Assembly (NCBI GenBank): GCA_041694255.1
Contig: JASMTN010000038.1
Location: 1 to 6,011 of the forward strand
Source: S009-33 sp041694255
Lineage (GTDB): Bacteria > Patescibacteriota > Gracilibacteria > Absconditabacterales > Absconditicoccaceae
Reading direction: 5' to 3'
DNA: 6,011 nt
Every line of letters begins with the position of its first letter. Position 1 is the first letter of the stretch. The notes beneath the pieces are model-generated. The model had not been told where the DNA came from. It searched no databases and was given only the letters and a program-made list of their open reading frames with translations. The position numbers and the translations under genes were made by a program. Positions 5,461 through 6,011 of this stretch are shown piece by piece.

Positions 5461-6011
5461 ATGAAAATATTCTCATCATTTGATACAAATTTTAAACAAC
5501 ACATTATAGAAAGAGAGTGGGAAAAGTATTGAAAAGAAAATTTTCTTATAGTTTCTCATGGTAGATTTTACTATTTTTTCTATATTATACTACCAAGTTT
5601 TTTAATAATTTTTTGAGCTATATTATACATAATATTGTTATTCTTCTTATGAGGAAATATATGAGATGACTTTAAAACTTTATATTATACTATATGAACT
5701 ATTATACTTTTATGAACTATTGTTCCATTAATTTTTAAACTTATTAAAAAATATATAGACTATATATTAGACTTTTTAGTTATTAACCCTTATAGTATCA
5801 TATATTATAATCAAGAATGAATATTAGATAGAAAGTGAAGAACTATAGATGTTGAAAAAATTAAGACTATTACAGTTAAAAAAGAATGACTTTTAAGGAG
5901 TATGTTCAATTTTTGAAATATAGTTATACTTACAGAATGAGATGAACAATGAACTTGAGAAATTAATTTTTCTTTTCTTGATGATCCGGATAATATAAAA
6001 CATGATATGTT
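5461..6011 (+). CDS. Membrane protein with bacterial PH-like (YdbS/bPH2-type) domain, 3' truncated by window
   Basis: 183 residues are visible before the right edge. Two membrane helices (about 38-64 and 72-95) follow a hydrophilic N-terminus. A soluble beta-rich segment from about 105 has the look of a bacterial PH domain: FLVINPYSIIYYNQEGILDR, then TIDVEKIKTITVKKEGLLRS, FNFGNIVILTEGDEQGTGEI and a FSFLDDPDNI turn. This order (a strand with 'ego' loop, then 'I.V.KIK.I..K..G.....FNFG.I.I') matches bPH2/YdbS-type proteins, whose function is largely unknown. The ATG at 5461 follows an A/T-only leader without Shine-Dalgarno. There are 13 TGA against 2 GGN glycines. It lies 26 bases after the DedA gene, so the two may be co-transcribed. 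The family call is moderate; the frame is firm. Confidence 0.75.

Overview
The window reads as the genome of a host-associated candidate-phylum bacterium of the Absconditabacteria (SR1) / Gracilibacteria type. These lineages use genetic code 25, in which UGA means glycine. Under the standard code the plus strand looks almost empty. When TGA is read as Gly, eight closely packed genes appear, all on the plus strand, and several belong to recognisable families. I hand-counted about 111 in-frame TGA codons against about 35 GGN codons; GGT is the main conventional Gly codon, with only four GGA and one GGC. TGA falls on invariant glycines (SpoIID GHGVG, SHMT QGGH, LRGPRG and PGVQGGPH), while TGG still encodes Trp. 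This supports Gly rather than Trp or Sec. The DNA is very AT-rich, and arginine is written almost only as AGA/AGG.

Layout: 1-170 is the C-terminal end of a SpoIID/LytB cell-wall protein. It is followed by a heptameric CAAGNNN repeat and a weak promoter candidate. From 250 to 3080 there is a tight, partly overlapping four-gene run: glyA (serine hydroxymethyltransferase), a small all-alpha NTP pyrophosphohydrolase, an HAD-family phosphatase/nucleotidase, and an unrecognised polytopic membrane protein. From 3144 to 4622 a large M23 peptidase carries a repeat-derived linker and SLH-like C-terminal repeats. From 4676 to 5434 there is a DedA/VTT membrane protein. From 5461 to the right edge there is a membrane protein with a PH-like domain, cut off by the window.

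The genes fall into two themes. The first is one-carbon and nucleotide upkeep: SHMT makes glycine and a one-carbon folate, and the two small hydrolases probably clean up or salvage nucleotides. The second is the cell envelope: SpoIID-like and M23 proteins act on peptidoglycan, and DedA, the PH-like protein and the hypothetical protein sit in the membrane. The window shows no tRNA, rRNA, CRISPR array, transposase or minus-strand gene.

The main points for a second look are these. A single in-frame CGG codon in the DedA gene falls where the family has a conserved Trp, hinting at a second codon reassignment. The heptameric repeat lies both at gene ends, where it abuts or supplies the only two TAG stops, and inside the M23 coding sequence. 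The M23 protein has no visible export signal. The DedA protein has substitutions at charged residues important in studied homologues. Most genes lack a Shine-Dalgarno sequence.
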